Source of the DNA: Rhynchopus sp. YZ270_cl-10
Taxonomy: Eukaryota; Euglenozoa; Diplonemea; Diplonemida; Diplonemidae
NCBI GenBank assembly: GCA_964035575.1
Contig: OZ037867.1
Location: forward strand, 124,001-188,000
Length of the DNA stretch: 64,000 nt
Reading direction: 5' to 3'
Each line of letters begins with the position of its first letter. Position 1 is the first letter of the stretch. The notes under the pieces were generated by a model. That model worked only from the letters and a program-made list of their open reading frames with translations. It ran no database searches and was not told the origin of the DNA. Below, one piece after another: positions 44,177 to 53,721 of this stretch. Both the position numbers and the translations under genes were made by a program.

Positions 44177-47100
44177 TTAGATCGGCACTCCTGTGACCCT
44201 CCGTGTCATGTTGAGTGCGTCTGGGTGTTGGTTTGCGTGTTGGTACTTGTAGGTGAGGTAGTCAGATTGTAACTGTGTGCCCGCTGCGGGGACAGCACTG
44301 TGGGGTGGACGCTGTTCGTATACGGAGGGGGGCGCGGCGTCTGGGTCGGTGATGCCGGTACGTTTCCGCCATGCGTTGATCTGCGAGTCACGCCTGTTTT
44401 TACTCCATTCACGTGTCTTTGCTTGCATCGCGGCGACCGCATCCTCCTCCCGTCGGTTGCGTGCCAACACCGCCTTTGCGTGCACAGGGTTCTTCAGGAG
44501 GTGCATGGCCGCCTTCCTCCTCTGCCGCCCCTTGGACTGCATCATCAAGAACCTCGCCTCTTGTGCGTACTCTCCGTGCAGGCGCTTCTTGACAACTGTC
44601 TTGTGGATACGTGCCTGCACCCGCTTCATGGTGTTCGAAGTGGACGGTACAGAGCCGAACTTCACGTGAGGGTCGTAAGAGTCGACGTAGCGGTGTGCGT
44701 ACTCCCCTTCGCTGAGCTTCAGGAACTGCAAGGGTTGTGTGTGTGGGTGATGTGAGAAAAAGGTTGTGTGGTGTTGCATACGTTTTCTGCCTGTACAGAG
44801 TCGCGCGCGATGCCCATCTTGAGAAGCGTTGTGCCCATACGCTTTGCAAGGTGTTCAAGGCTGTCGCCTACGACAATCTTCTTCACGACGATCCTGTGGC
44901 GAGTTGTTGTGTTGTGTTGACATGATTCCGTGGCCATACCCTTCCTCGCCCTCCTCCTGAAACGCCTTGGTCGCGTACGCATCCTGCTGCTCGGAGCGGA
45001 TTAGCGACTCATCCTTGCTCTTGAACAGATCGCTCTCTGGGTGCGCTGTACGCAAATACCTGCATGGGGAGTGGGGTGTGAAACGGTCTTCCTTTTTTCC
45101 CCCTTTCAACAGAAAGTTTACTTGAAATACAAAGCCCTCTCGTGACAGGGTACCTTGGGTGCAAATAGATTTTACAACAAAACACTACCTTTAACAAATT
45201 TCCCAAACAAATGCAAAACATACGACATAATGGTCGGGACCTTCTCGACGTCGAGATGGGTGAACACCGTGTACGCCACACCGGGACGGCCTGACCTGCT
45301 GCACCGCCCGACTGCGTGCACCCAGTCGTGCGCACTGTGGGGGAGACCGAGACAGACGACCTTATTGCACTCAGGCGCGTCGAGCCCACGCACACTCATG
45401 TCTGTTGTGATGAGGACGCTCTTCTTCCCCCTACGGAATCCTTTTAAGCGCAGAAGGCCCAGACCGCTGTCGAGATCTCCTGTCAGAACCTCGAAGACAT
45501 CCTTCTCCTCTGGGTACGAGCTTCGCAGCTGCGTGCAGATCTGCTCGGCTTCGTTCGTCCCCTTGCAGAAGATGATGATTTTGTCTGTGCGCACACTCAG
45601 CTCGCCACTGCGGAACCATCCATTGAGCACATCAAACTTCATTCGATAGCTGCTTGCGTACAGACGGTGCTGCACATCGGGGTTCAACAGCGAAGTGCCA
45701 ACTGTCACCTTTACGATGTCCCCCTTTGGGGTGTCCTTTGGATCGCCGTTTACGAGGCGAATAAGCTCTGGCAGTCGGTAGACAAGCTCCTTCCCTTTGA
45801 TGCCCTTGTCGGGGGTGGCCCCCCAGAGGGTGACCTGGACACGTGGGTATTGTGTTTTGGATTCGACTAAGGCCTGGTATTTGTCGGTGTGGATTGCACG
45901 GAGAATGTAGCGCAGGCTTTCTAGCTTCATGTTGATGGCGTCGGGCTCGTCGATGACGACCTGGCTAATGGAGCCGTAGTAGAGTTTGTTGTCTGATTCA
46001 AAGTGAGCAATGTACGTCGAAAGCGCCGACACCGTCGCAACCAGTATGTCACAGCCACGTGAACTGAACTTCCCCCATCCTTCCGGGTTGCTTCCCTCCG
46101 TCCCTTCGCACAGAAGCTTTGCTACAATCCCTGTCCGCGATATTTGTGGGGTTTCGTCTTCCTTGTCGCCAGCTACCTCATCGAAAGTCTTCTCCATGCG
46201 GGTGCCCTCCTCCACATCCTTCTCATGATGCTCCCTGAGGGTGCGTGCCCCGACCCCGAGCAGCTTGTTCAGCTCTTCGTGCACCTGCTTTGCCACGACC
46301 CTGCTGGGGGAGAGAATCAGCACCGATGGGCTGGTGGAGGCGTGCAGACGTCTGTCCATCTTCTTCCCCGTCACCGCTGTGCATATGGCTGGTATCAAAT
46401 AGGCGAGTGTCTTGCCAGTTCCGGTCTGACTCTGCACCACCATATCCGCACCGCCCAGCACAAAAGGCATTGCAAAACGCTGTACAGTAGACACCGCATC
46501 AAATCCATTGTCTTCAACATGCTTGATGATGTGCGGCAGTGCGTCGTGCCGGGAAGGGGGGACGTTCGCATAAATGTCCTCCCACTCTGTGTACGGCGCG
46601 TAGTCTGTGTCACATGCCGCAGCACCACGGAGGTAGACCTGCGTGCCGTGGGAGCGGTACGTCACACCGTTCTTCTCCCGCTTTGTGACGTAGTCCTCGC
46701 TGGCATCAACGGGGCGCGGGAGGTTTGTCGGCTGCGGCAACGTTCTCCCCTCATCGATAGGTGTGTCCATATCGTCCTCTTCCACCACAGTATCGACGAC
46801 TGCTGGTGTCTTCCCCTTCCCTTTGATTTCAGAGTCCGCAGCGTCCTCTATAAGCGACAACGTTGTCAGCATCGCCTTGCGACGGCGCGACGCAACATCA
46901 ACCTTTGTGTCCACCTCTGCCCCCTTCTCCTCCTCCCCTTTTACTTCGTCTCTCGCTTCTTCTTCTTGCCCAAGAAGCGCCATGCTATTGTGATCTACAG
47001 TACGTGTTTGATTTAATGCCGCACGCTCGACCTTTGAGAGAAGAAGCTGTGGAACCTCGGTGGTCATGCCAAGAGGCTTCGAGCGACGTCGTTTCTTTTT

Positions 47101-47718
47101 GCGTTCTGGTTGTGTGGGTTCTGGGATAGGCTCGACTTCTGTCTCCTGAACGGTTTCCTGCATTTCTTTCTCTGGTGGTGTGTTCTTCTTCTTCTTCCTG
47201 CGGACCCCTTTCTTCAGGCGGCGTAGTGCCTGAAGCACCTCTGCGCCACCTTCCTCTTCAATCCCCTTCAGCAGCTCTGTCTTCGCTGCGGTGCGCGCTG
47301 CCTCCCAAGAGGCGGCTTCTTCTGCAGAGCGCAGGGCGTCTTCTTCTGCGAGGCGGGCACGTGTTGCGGCACGTTCTTCGACAAGGCGTTCGCGGGCAGC
47401 CTGCAAATCAATACGACGTGCTTCGCGTAGGGTGTCTGCAGTAGGTGCGTCGGGGGTGTTGTCTGTTTGTTTGGCCGGTGTTTGTTCGGCTTTTTTTGGG
47501 ATGGGTTCAAAAAAGTCATCAAATGGCGTTGGTGCTGGTGTAGGTGTAGGTGGTGCAGTCGGTGTGGGTGTCGGTGTTGGTGCCAGCTTCGGCCGCTTGA
47601 GCGACACCCCCCTGCGCTTCTTCGACGCAAACCTCTGTTGTGTCTGAGCTGAAGGTGCAGGGGAGGAGGTGATAGCAGTGCACCGTCCCTGCACTGTCAA
47701 CCATGCGGCTCGTTTCAT
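44177..47718 (-). CDS. probably mitochondrial DEAD-type RNA helicase with long C-terminal extension
   Basis: Four exons: 47718-45224, 45059-44940, 44893-44782, 44725-44177. Introns of 164, 46 and 56 nt are GT-AG with matching phases (2, 2, 0); the total is exactly 1092 codons (1091 aa). The N-terminus (MKRAAWLTVQGR, then QQRFASKK) looks like a cleavable mitochondrial presequence. A TPTPTP-rich linker and Glu-rich coiled coil follow. Helicase motifs from about residue 420: Q motif, SQTGTGKT, VIDEPD (DEPD in place of DEAD), LWGAT, IIFCKG, VLITTDMSVRGLD, HAVGRCSRSGRPG. The extension of about 260 residues is basic and helical, with a GDSLEHLAKRMG segment; family unknown. Without the introns the first exon would end ten codons later, a weaker model. 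Confidence 0.85.
45121..45160 (-). repeat. family B repeat inside helicase intron 1
   Basis: CTTGAAATACAAAGCCCTCT then CGTGACAGGGTACCTTG on the plus strand. It lies in the middle of the 164-nt first intron (45223-45060) of the helicase gene, the second intron of this window with a family B unit. Confidence 0.85.
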
Positions 47719-47820
47719 GGTTTATTATTTTTGTGTATTTCCCCTCCTTCTCTGGTGGTGGTGGTGTGCTTTGTTGTGAAATAAATGAGGTTTGAATTTT
47801 GCCAGAAAATCCTTGCTGAC

Positions 47821-48373
47821 ATGAAGAAAAGAAGCCGAATCGCCACACCCATCAGTAAGGTTCGAAGTGGTGTGGTTGAGTCACCGGGGGGTACTTTACG
47901 CCACTTCAGGGAACGGCTTGCAGCAGAATTGTATCTCAGAGCCTCTGGAGCACGGCAAGGCAATGCAATGGACATTGCAACTAAAAATCATCTGAAGCGA
48001 AATCAACAGACTTCTGCGGGTACGTTTACAGACAAGGCCTGTTCGGAGATGGAGTATTATTCAGCCTGCGCCCCAATGCTCCCAAAATAATCCTCTCCAG
48101 AGAATCTCAGGAGAGCTCAAGAATGATTACGTGGATGCCCAACGCATGCGCACACACATTGCTGCCACCCCATTTGCTGTGCACGTACGGCAGCGTGAAA
48201 TGAATGCTGATGCGACTGGGAGGAAAGGGGAACTTGGTGATTTTTGCGACGCGGCCTCTCTGTCTTCTGAATCGTCCCCCAGCTCCCCAGAAAACCGAAG
48301 GTCAAAAAGTTTCGGCAAAAAAAGGGGAAGGAAGGGAATTTATGCTAGATTTGGTATGTGCTCGGGTTTGTAA
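47821..48373 (+). CDS. two-exon plus-strand gene, 153 aa, function unknown
   Basis: Exon 1 is 47821-48019 and exon 2 is 48111-48373, with a 91-nt GT(ACGT)-AG intron and consistent phase (1); total 154 codons. ATG 47821 follows TTTGAATTTTGCCAG by 15 nt; an earlier in-frame ATG (47785) is possible. Basic N-terminus (MKKRSRIATPISKV), helical centre (FRERLAAELYLRASGARQGN, NDYVDAQRMRTHIAATPF) and Ser/Lys-rich tail. No family recognised. It is the only convincing plus-strand gene and diverges from the helicase, with start codons about 100 bp apart, so it marks a strand-switch. Confidence 0.6.
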
Positions 48374-48933
48374 AAAAAAAAAACCGCGTCTGCCGCACAC
48401 AATGAAAAAAACACCAATGAGATGAGAGGTTAGGGTGCAATGAAAAATTTAAAAAAAAAACTCATGTGTGTTTTGCACATAAATAGACAGCGCAAAACAC
48501 CACGCAAAAACACGCAAATCACGAAGAACCCCCGAATAAAACCGTAGTTGCTGATGCAGGCACCTCCCGACTGACCTACGTACGATGCCAAGAATAAAAT
48601 TTTCACTTCAATATTTCGGACACAAAGCCCTCTCATGGGATTGTGCATTTTCTGTGTGGTAGGACCCTTCCTTACAACCCCCCACTTTGTAGAAAAGAAA
48701 CCTTGCAAGATGGATACGCCATTATGCTGCGCACATCTAAAGCCAGCATGCCATTTCAGGATTCCCAGACCATCTTCTGATGTATTTGACCATCAAAGAA
48801 AGGGAAGTTGAAAGTGCACATGCCTCACCGTTCATCGGCGGACACAGGCACTGAAAGAATTGTATACAAGATGAACCTCAGCCCTACCTCATCAGCCGTC
48901 CACCATCTCTCTATCTCTGTACCCCTATTCCGT
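48374..48933. other. intergenic stretch with family B, C and A repeats
   Basis: Diverged family B at 48606-48648, family C at 48804-48857 and family A at 48867-48900, the last two adjacent and immediately 3' of the 258-aa gene. No coding seen. Confidence 0.65.
48804..48900 (-). repeat. adjacent family C and family A hairpins
   Basis: C: GAAGTTGAAAGTGCACATGC...GGCGGACACAGGCACTGAAAG. A: ACAAGATGAACCTCAGCCCT. The order on the gene strand (A then C, 30-130 nt past a stop codon) is the same as behind the GST genes. Confidence 0.75.
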
Positions 48934-49710
48934 TCACAGCCCTGAGACCACCGCATCTTTGTACTGCCTTTGCACGACACTGTGTAGCTGTTGGGCACGA
49001 CGCTTTGCTTCTGAGGAGGTCAGACCCCCGATGTGTACTTTGGAGAGTGACAGACGGACCGAAGGTTGGGCAGCAAGGTGCACATCAACCGCGACAGTCC
49101 AGTGGAGGGTGACCGAGGGGGATTTCCAGTTGCGCTTCGCAAGCTCGTCGGTTCTGTGGTGCGTCGTGCGCAGCCCACCGTCACACCGCTCCGTCACAAC
49201 CTCCCAGCGCTCTGTGGTCCACTCATCATGCATCCAATCACACCACAGCACACACAGCAGGCGGTTGTGCGCGCCAAACACCACACCTTGGCTGTAGCAC
49301 CGCAACAACAACCCTGTTAGCTCAGTGCTGTTCACCAACGCTCGCGCAACAGGAGCAAGAATGCACGACGGGTCAGATGCAATGTGTTCATCAGTAATCT
49401 TCAACTCATCCATGACCGTTTTCAATGTGTTTGTGTACACTTCTGCAGCACTATCCTGCGTCAGCTCTAAGAGCTTGACCATGAACCGCGAGAGGACGTC
49501 AGCTGTGACGGTAGGCAGTGTGGGTGCTGTCTCCGGCAGTGTGTCTGGCGCAAGGTGGATGCTCCCGATGAGGCGGGCCACGTCGCCGTAGCTGACGTTG
49601 CCTGTTGTGATGTTGTCAAGGATGGTGTGCTCCCAGCGGCTTGTGTCGCCTAGGTGCTCACAACTCATTTTACTGTCATCCTCAAAAACACTAGACACCC
49701 ATCCACCCAT
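48934..49710 (-). CDS. 258-aa protein, possibly N-myristoylated, function unknown
   Basis: 258 aa from ATG 49710, 12 nt after CTCACAATCAAG (AG at 49723). The N-terminus MGGWVSSVFED has Gly2 and Ser6, as N-myristoyltransferases prefer. Mostly helical first half (VTADVLSRFMVKLLELTQDS) and a beta-rich second half ending SKVHIGGLTSSEAKRRAQQL. No domain recognised. Codon use matches the neighbours. Confidence 0.65.
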   Translation of the reverse strand: MGGWVSSVFEDDSKMSCEHLGDTSRWEHTILDNITTGNVSYGDVARLIGSIHLAPDTLPETAPTLPTVTADVLSRFMVKLLELTQDSAAEVYTNTLKTVMDELKITDEHIASDPSCILAPVARALVNSTELTGLLLRCYSQGVVFGAHNRLLCVLWCDWMHDEWTTERWEVVTERCDGGLRTTHHRTDELAKRNWKSPSVTLHWTVAVDVHLAAQPSVRLSLSKVHIGGLTSSEAKRRAQQLHSVVQRQYKDAVVSGL

Positions 49711-50867
49711 TCTCTTCGCACGCTTGATTGTGAGGTTGGTAAAAAGAGAGCAAGAATGTAAGCTGGGGGTGAGCAGAGGGAATATTGTTGATGTGCTGTA
49801 GTGTGTGTTTGAGAACTAATAAGGGTAAGTCTTGCGCAGAATATGGCCCCAAAAGGGGTGTGTGTGTGTGTGTGTATGTGTGTACCTCTAGTAGTCTAGG
49901 AAGCGTCGGTGGAGAGGAAAATTAGATTCATATACTTTCAGTTCACAGAATTGAAAGTATTTGAGAGGGTCAGGAAAATAAAAGGAAAATGCAAAGTGCT
50001 GGGGTAGGTAGGAGTGCTGCATGCAGTAACGCAGAGAGGGTTGGTTCAAGACAAAACAAGTGAAATCATTTATTTTATTTTTTTGCTCCACATTTGTTGT
50101 GGAATGTAACAACTAAAAAACATAAAAAGACAAAAAAAAAAGGGGGTACGAGAAACGGCACGAAAAAAAAAGTGGCGAAATCTGTAGAAAATAGGATTTC
50201 AAAAGACGAATAAACCTCACGGCATATTGCATCCTTCAAGTGGAGGAATAAAAAGACACACAGAGAGCAAAAAGAGACAGCAAAATGGAAACAAGGAAAC
50301 CCTGTGCACCCGTGGATAGGTGAGGTGTCACAGAGCTGCCAGTCTGTTTCCGTTGGTGGGTTTTCTCTTCTCCTCTTTCGACAACACAAAAAAAAAATCA
50401 CTCAAAACAGAAAACAGAAATAACAAGAAGGACAAGAGGCAGGGAGTGCGGTAGAAAAGGGGGCAGCAGAAGCCAGGAGGGGGAAGGCAAGCAAGTTAGA
50501 GTGTTTGGCTCGCCCACCCCGACCAGCCTCAACGAAGTGTCAACGAATCACACCACACAAACGAACAAAAAAAAGTAGTTGAAACGTGCTGAAACGCAGC
50601 TCGGTCAAAAAAGAGAAAAAGAGAAGACAGGTTGGTACGATGACCTCAGCCTTACGTGCTCTGGGCAGTCATCTAAAGAAGAAGGGTTGTTGATACATTT
50701 AAAGGAAACTGGACAAAAACCACGAAACACGCGCATGTGTGGCGCACGTGTTCCCGCAGTGTTCGTCTCTAGTGATGATTGGTTCGTGTTCTCAAGAAGG
50801 GGTACAAGCAGGGCGGGATATGTTGTGGAGGGATGAGAGTGAGGGCAGCTGCACACACAGACCTACA
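49711..50867. other. intergenic stretch between EF2 and the 258-aa gene
   Basis: A (GT)n microsatellite near 49858-49886, family D hairpin at 49921-49974, C-like and A-like hairpins at 50578-50676. No coding. Confidence 0.65.
49921..49974 (-). repeat. family D hairpin repeat
   Basis: ATATACTTTCAGTTCACAGA then ATTGAAAGTATTTGAGAGGG, nearly identical to 38015-38068 over 50 bp. Confidence 0.8.
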
Positions 50868-53471
50868 TCATATTCTGTCGTGGAAGTCTGCAAAGACCGG
50901 CGGCACATCGCTGCTGAGGCCCTTGCGCACCCGGGTGGACCGCACAAGGGCGGCTGCCTTCGTCCCAGCCTCAATAGGGTTCCCGGGGTACACATCCCAG
51001 TGGTCAAACACACACTGCGGGAAGGCCTGTCCACTCGTCGCCGCACGCAGGGCTGCAGTGAACCCAAACGACTCGGACACAGGGAGGTACGCCTGCAGGC
51101 TGTACATCGGCGTGCCTGGGCGCTGCACCTCCCCAAGCATTGTGCCTCGCCGGCGACTCAGCACCCCGTACACACCCCCAATCGCGTGCTCCACAGTCTG
51201 CACGTCAACAAGGAACACAGGCTCCAGGAGGGCCGGCGCCGCAGCCAGGTACGCCCCAAGGTATGCCCGGCGCGACATTGGCATCACCTGTCCGTGCCCG
51301 CGGTGGATTGTGTCGCTGTGCAGCATCATGTCCTCGAGGTTCACACGCACCCCACGCATGCGTTCCCCGCACAACGGTCCCTCCGACGTCGCCCAGTCAA
51401 ACCCAGCACTCAGGGCGTCGCGCATCTCTCCCACGTTCGCCACCGCACGCGTCCGGTCCACAACCACGTTCGGTCCAGTCCGGTCCGGCCCAAAGAACCA
51501 CACCTTGCGCGCCTCCGCCAGGTCCCAGTCAAACCTGTCCGCCAGCACGTGTGCACGCAGCTTCGCGTCGCCGGCAGCGTGCAGGTGGTCTTCACACGCC
51601 TCAATGCCTGCACACAGCTCCGCCCCAAGCGGCTCTGCCGTGCAGTACACACGGTTGTGGCGGTTCGCCGACACCGCAAGACACGTGCGCGCACTCGTCT
51701 CCATCACCGTCTCCCGCAGCGACACCACAGGCTCGCTCACCTTCAGCTTCGCCCCAGCCATGAAGTCCTCCTGCAAGTCCTTCAGGCAGATCTCCAGGTG
51801 CAGCTCCCCGGCACCGGCCACAATGTGTTCCCCGGTCTCCTCTGTGGTGCACTGCACAAGCGGGTCTGCCTTCGCCAGGCGCTTCAGCCCCTCCACCAGC
51901 TTCGGCAGGTCGGCCGCCACCACAGTGTCCACTGCCACCCGCACCACAGGCGACACACTGTACTTCATGCCACGCAGCGGGTGGCAGTCTGCGTTCTCCG
52001 CCTCCGTCAGCGTCGCCGACTTCACAATGCACCCGTCCACACCCACAAGCCCAACCACGTTCCCGCAAGGCACACCGTCCTCCATAGACTCCATGTGCTT
52101 CCCCATCATCAGCAGCGTCCGCTGCACCCCCTTCACAGACAGGTCCTGCTTCTTCCCCATCTCGTAGTTCGGCCCCATGATGCGGCACTTCTGCCCAGTC
52201 CGCACACGTCCCGAGAACACCCGCCCAAAGGCAATGAACTTCCCCTCGGTCGACGGGATCATCTTCGACACGTACATCACAAGGGGTCCTGCTGGGTCGC
52301 AGTCCCGCACACCGGCAAAGTACCTGTCCTCCAGCACCACCTCCCCTGCATCTGCGTCTGCGTCCGTCGTGTCAGGGTCCTTCCCAGTGTACAGCTGTGC
52401 CGCACGGTACCGCTGTGCTGTCTTCGGCGACGGGAGCTTCGTGACAATCATCTGCAGCAGTGCGTCGGACGCAGGGAGGAACTTCCGCATCACACACTTC
52501 AGCAGCGCCTTGTGCGTCAGCGCACGCTCGTCCCCCTTCAGCGTGATGTTCAGGCCCTGCAGCATCTTCTCCAGCTTCGCTGTCTTCCCGTTCATCACAG
52601 CATCAAACACGTTCCGGATGGGCTCCATGCAGAACTGGCAGAACGCACGCTGCTGCTGCTTCCCGCTGCTGCCCGCAGCCCCAGCCCCACTCACCCACTT
52701 CTTCCGTTCCGCATCGAAGAAGTTGTCGCCCCACAGCCGCTCCACCATGCGGCCCTCGTCCACCCCAAACTTTGCAGCGTACCGACGTGCAAACTGGTGC
52801 AGCGTGAACGCCCAGGCCTGCAGACCGCTCCCGAACCCAACTGTCCCGTCGACGGGGCTCACCTGCACGTCCCCAAGCACAGCGTCGTTGTACGTCGCCA
52901 CCACCACATTCACAGACTCAATCGTCCTGTGGAAGGCCTGGTACGCCTCCTCCGGGTCCAGCTGCAGCTCCAGCAGCGCACGGTCCACCTTGTTCACGAA
53001 GAGCACAGGCTTGATGCGCTCCGCGAGTGCCTGCCGCAGCACAGTCTCCGTCTGCACACACACACCCTCAACGCAGTCGACCACCACAAGCGCACCGTCC
53101 GTCACGCGCAGCGCCGCAGTCACCTCGCTCGAGAAGTCAACGTGCCCGGGCGAGTCAATCACATTCACAAGCACGTCCCGGCACGCACTCCCGGTCGCCG
53201 CCAGCAGCGCCGTGTCGTCAACAAGCGTCTCCGCCACACGGTACTGCAGCGACACGGATGTCGACTTGATGGTGATGCAGCGCTGCTGCTCGTCCTTCCG
53301 TGTGTCTGTCCCGCGTGCGTCCCCGGGGCTTGCGATCAGCCCCGCTGCGTGCAGGAGCGAGTCTGTCAGCGTCGACTTCCCGTGGTCCACGTGTGCGATC
53401 ACACTCAGGTTCCGGATCTGCTCGGGGCGGTCCATCATCGCCCGCACATCCCGCATTGTGAAGTTCACCAT
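50868..53471 (-). CDS. EF2: translation elongation factor 2
   Basis: 867 aa from ATG 53471 (MVNFTMRDVRAMMDRPEQIR), about 100 nt after CTTTGTTACCGCAG. It catalyses GTP-dependent ribosomal translocation in the cytosol. GTPase motifs: AHVDHGKST, RCITIKST, DSPGHVDF, NKVD. Later domains match EF2 throughout, including SESFGFTAALR and GGQAFPQCVFDHW near the C-terminus. Length fits (yeast 842, human 858). No intron. Odd: the diphthamide loop reads IHRGHGQ where EF2s normally have IHRGGGQ; the modified histidine is kept but the third Gly is His. Several other positions near the C-terminus are also unusual, and the end is FHDRI where YLDKL is typical. Codon use is extremely GC3-rich, as expected for high expression. 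Confidence 0.95.
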   Translation of the reverse strand: MVNFTMRDVRAMMDRPEQIRNLSVIAHVDHGKSTLTDSLLHAAGLIASPGDARGTDTRKDEQQRCITIKSTSVSLQYRVAETLVDDTALLAATGSACRDVLVNVIDSPGHVDFSSEVTAALRVTDGALVVVDCVEGVCVQTETVLRQALAERIKPVLFVNKVDRALLELQLDPEEAYQAFHRTIESVNVVVATYNDAVLGDVQVSPVDGTVGFGSGLQAWAFTLHQFARRYAAKFGVDEGRMVERLWGDNFFDAERKKWVSGAGAAGSSGKQQQRAFCQFCMEPIRNVFDAVMNGKTAKLEKMLQGLNITLKGDERALTHKALLKCVMRKFLPASDALLQMIVTKLPSPKTAQRYRAAQLYTGKDPDTTDADADAGEVVLEDRYFAGVRDCDPAGPLVMYVSKMIPSTEGKFIAFGRVFSGRVRTGQKCRIMGPNYEMGKKQDLSVKGVQRTLLMMGKHMESMEDGVPCGNVVGLVGVDGCIVKSATLTEAENADCHPLRGMKYSVSPVVRVAVDTVVAADLPKLVEGLKRLAKADPLVQCTTEETGEHIVAGAGELHLEICLKDLQEDFMAGAKLKVSEPVVSLRETVMETSARTCLAVSANRHNRVYCTAEPLGAELCAGIEACEDHLHAAGDAKLRAHVLADRFDWDLAEARKVWFFGPDRTGPNVVVDRTRAVANVGEMRDALSAGFDWATSEGPLCGERMRGVRVNLEDMMLHSDTIHRGHGQVMPMSRRAYLGAYLAAAPALLEPVFLVDVQTVEHAIGGVYGVLSRRRGTMLGEVQRPGTPMYSLQAYLPVSESFGFTAALRAATSGQAFPQCVFDHWDVYPGNPIEAGTKAAALVRSTRVRKGLSSDVPPVFADFHDRI

Positions 53472-53721
53472 ACGCACAGCACGCCCCTCACACGGTGTGC
53501 GGCTCTTTGGTTTTCTTTTTCGTGTCTGTTGTTGTTGGTGTTGTGTTGAGTTGAGAGGGGGGTTTCGCTCTGCGGTAACAAAGAAACAAGAAAGGGACAG
53601 TTCTGAACATAACGACACTGAACTCAACTTTTGGCAAACCTGAAAAATGCCTTTTTGTGCATACAGAAACCCAGTATCCCCTGTATTCTAAAATTGGGTG
53701 GAAACCCAACAAGAACAACTT

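Noticed and set aside
50739-53549. 936-codon open frame antisense to elongation factor 2 (and several others of 200-490 codons there)
   Set aside because: It is a shadow of the very GC3-rich EF2 codons. The translation is His/Arg/Pro-rich with no domain, while the minus strand is unmistakable EF2.
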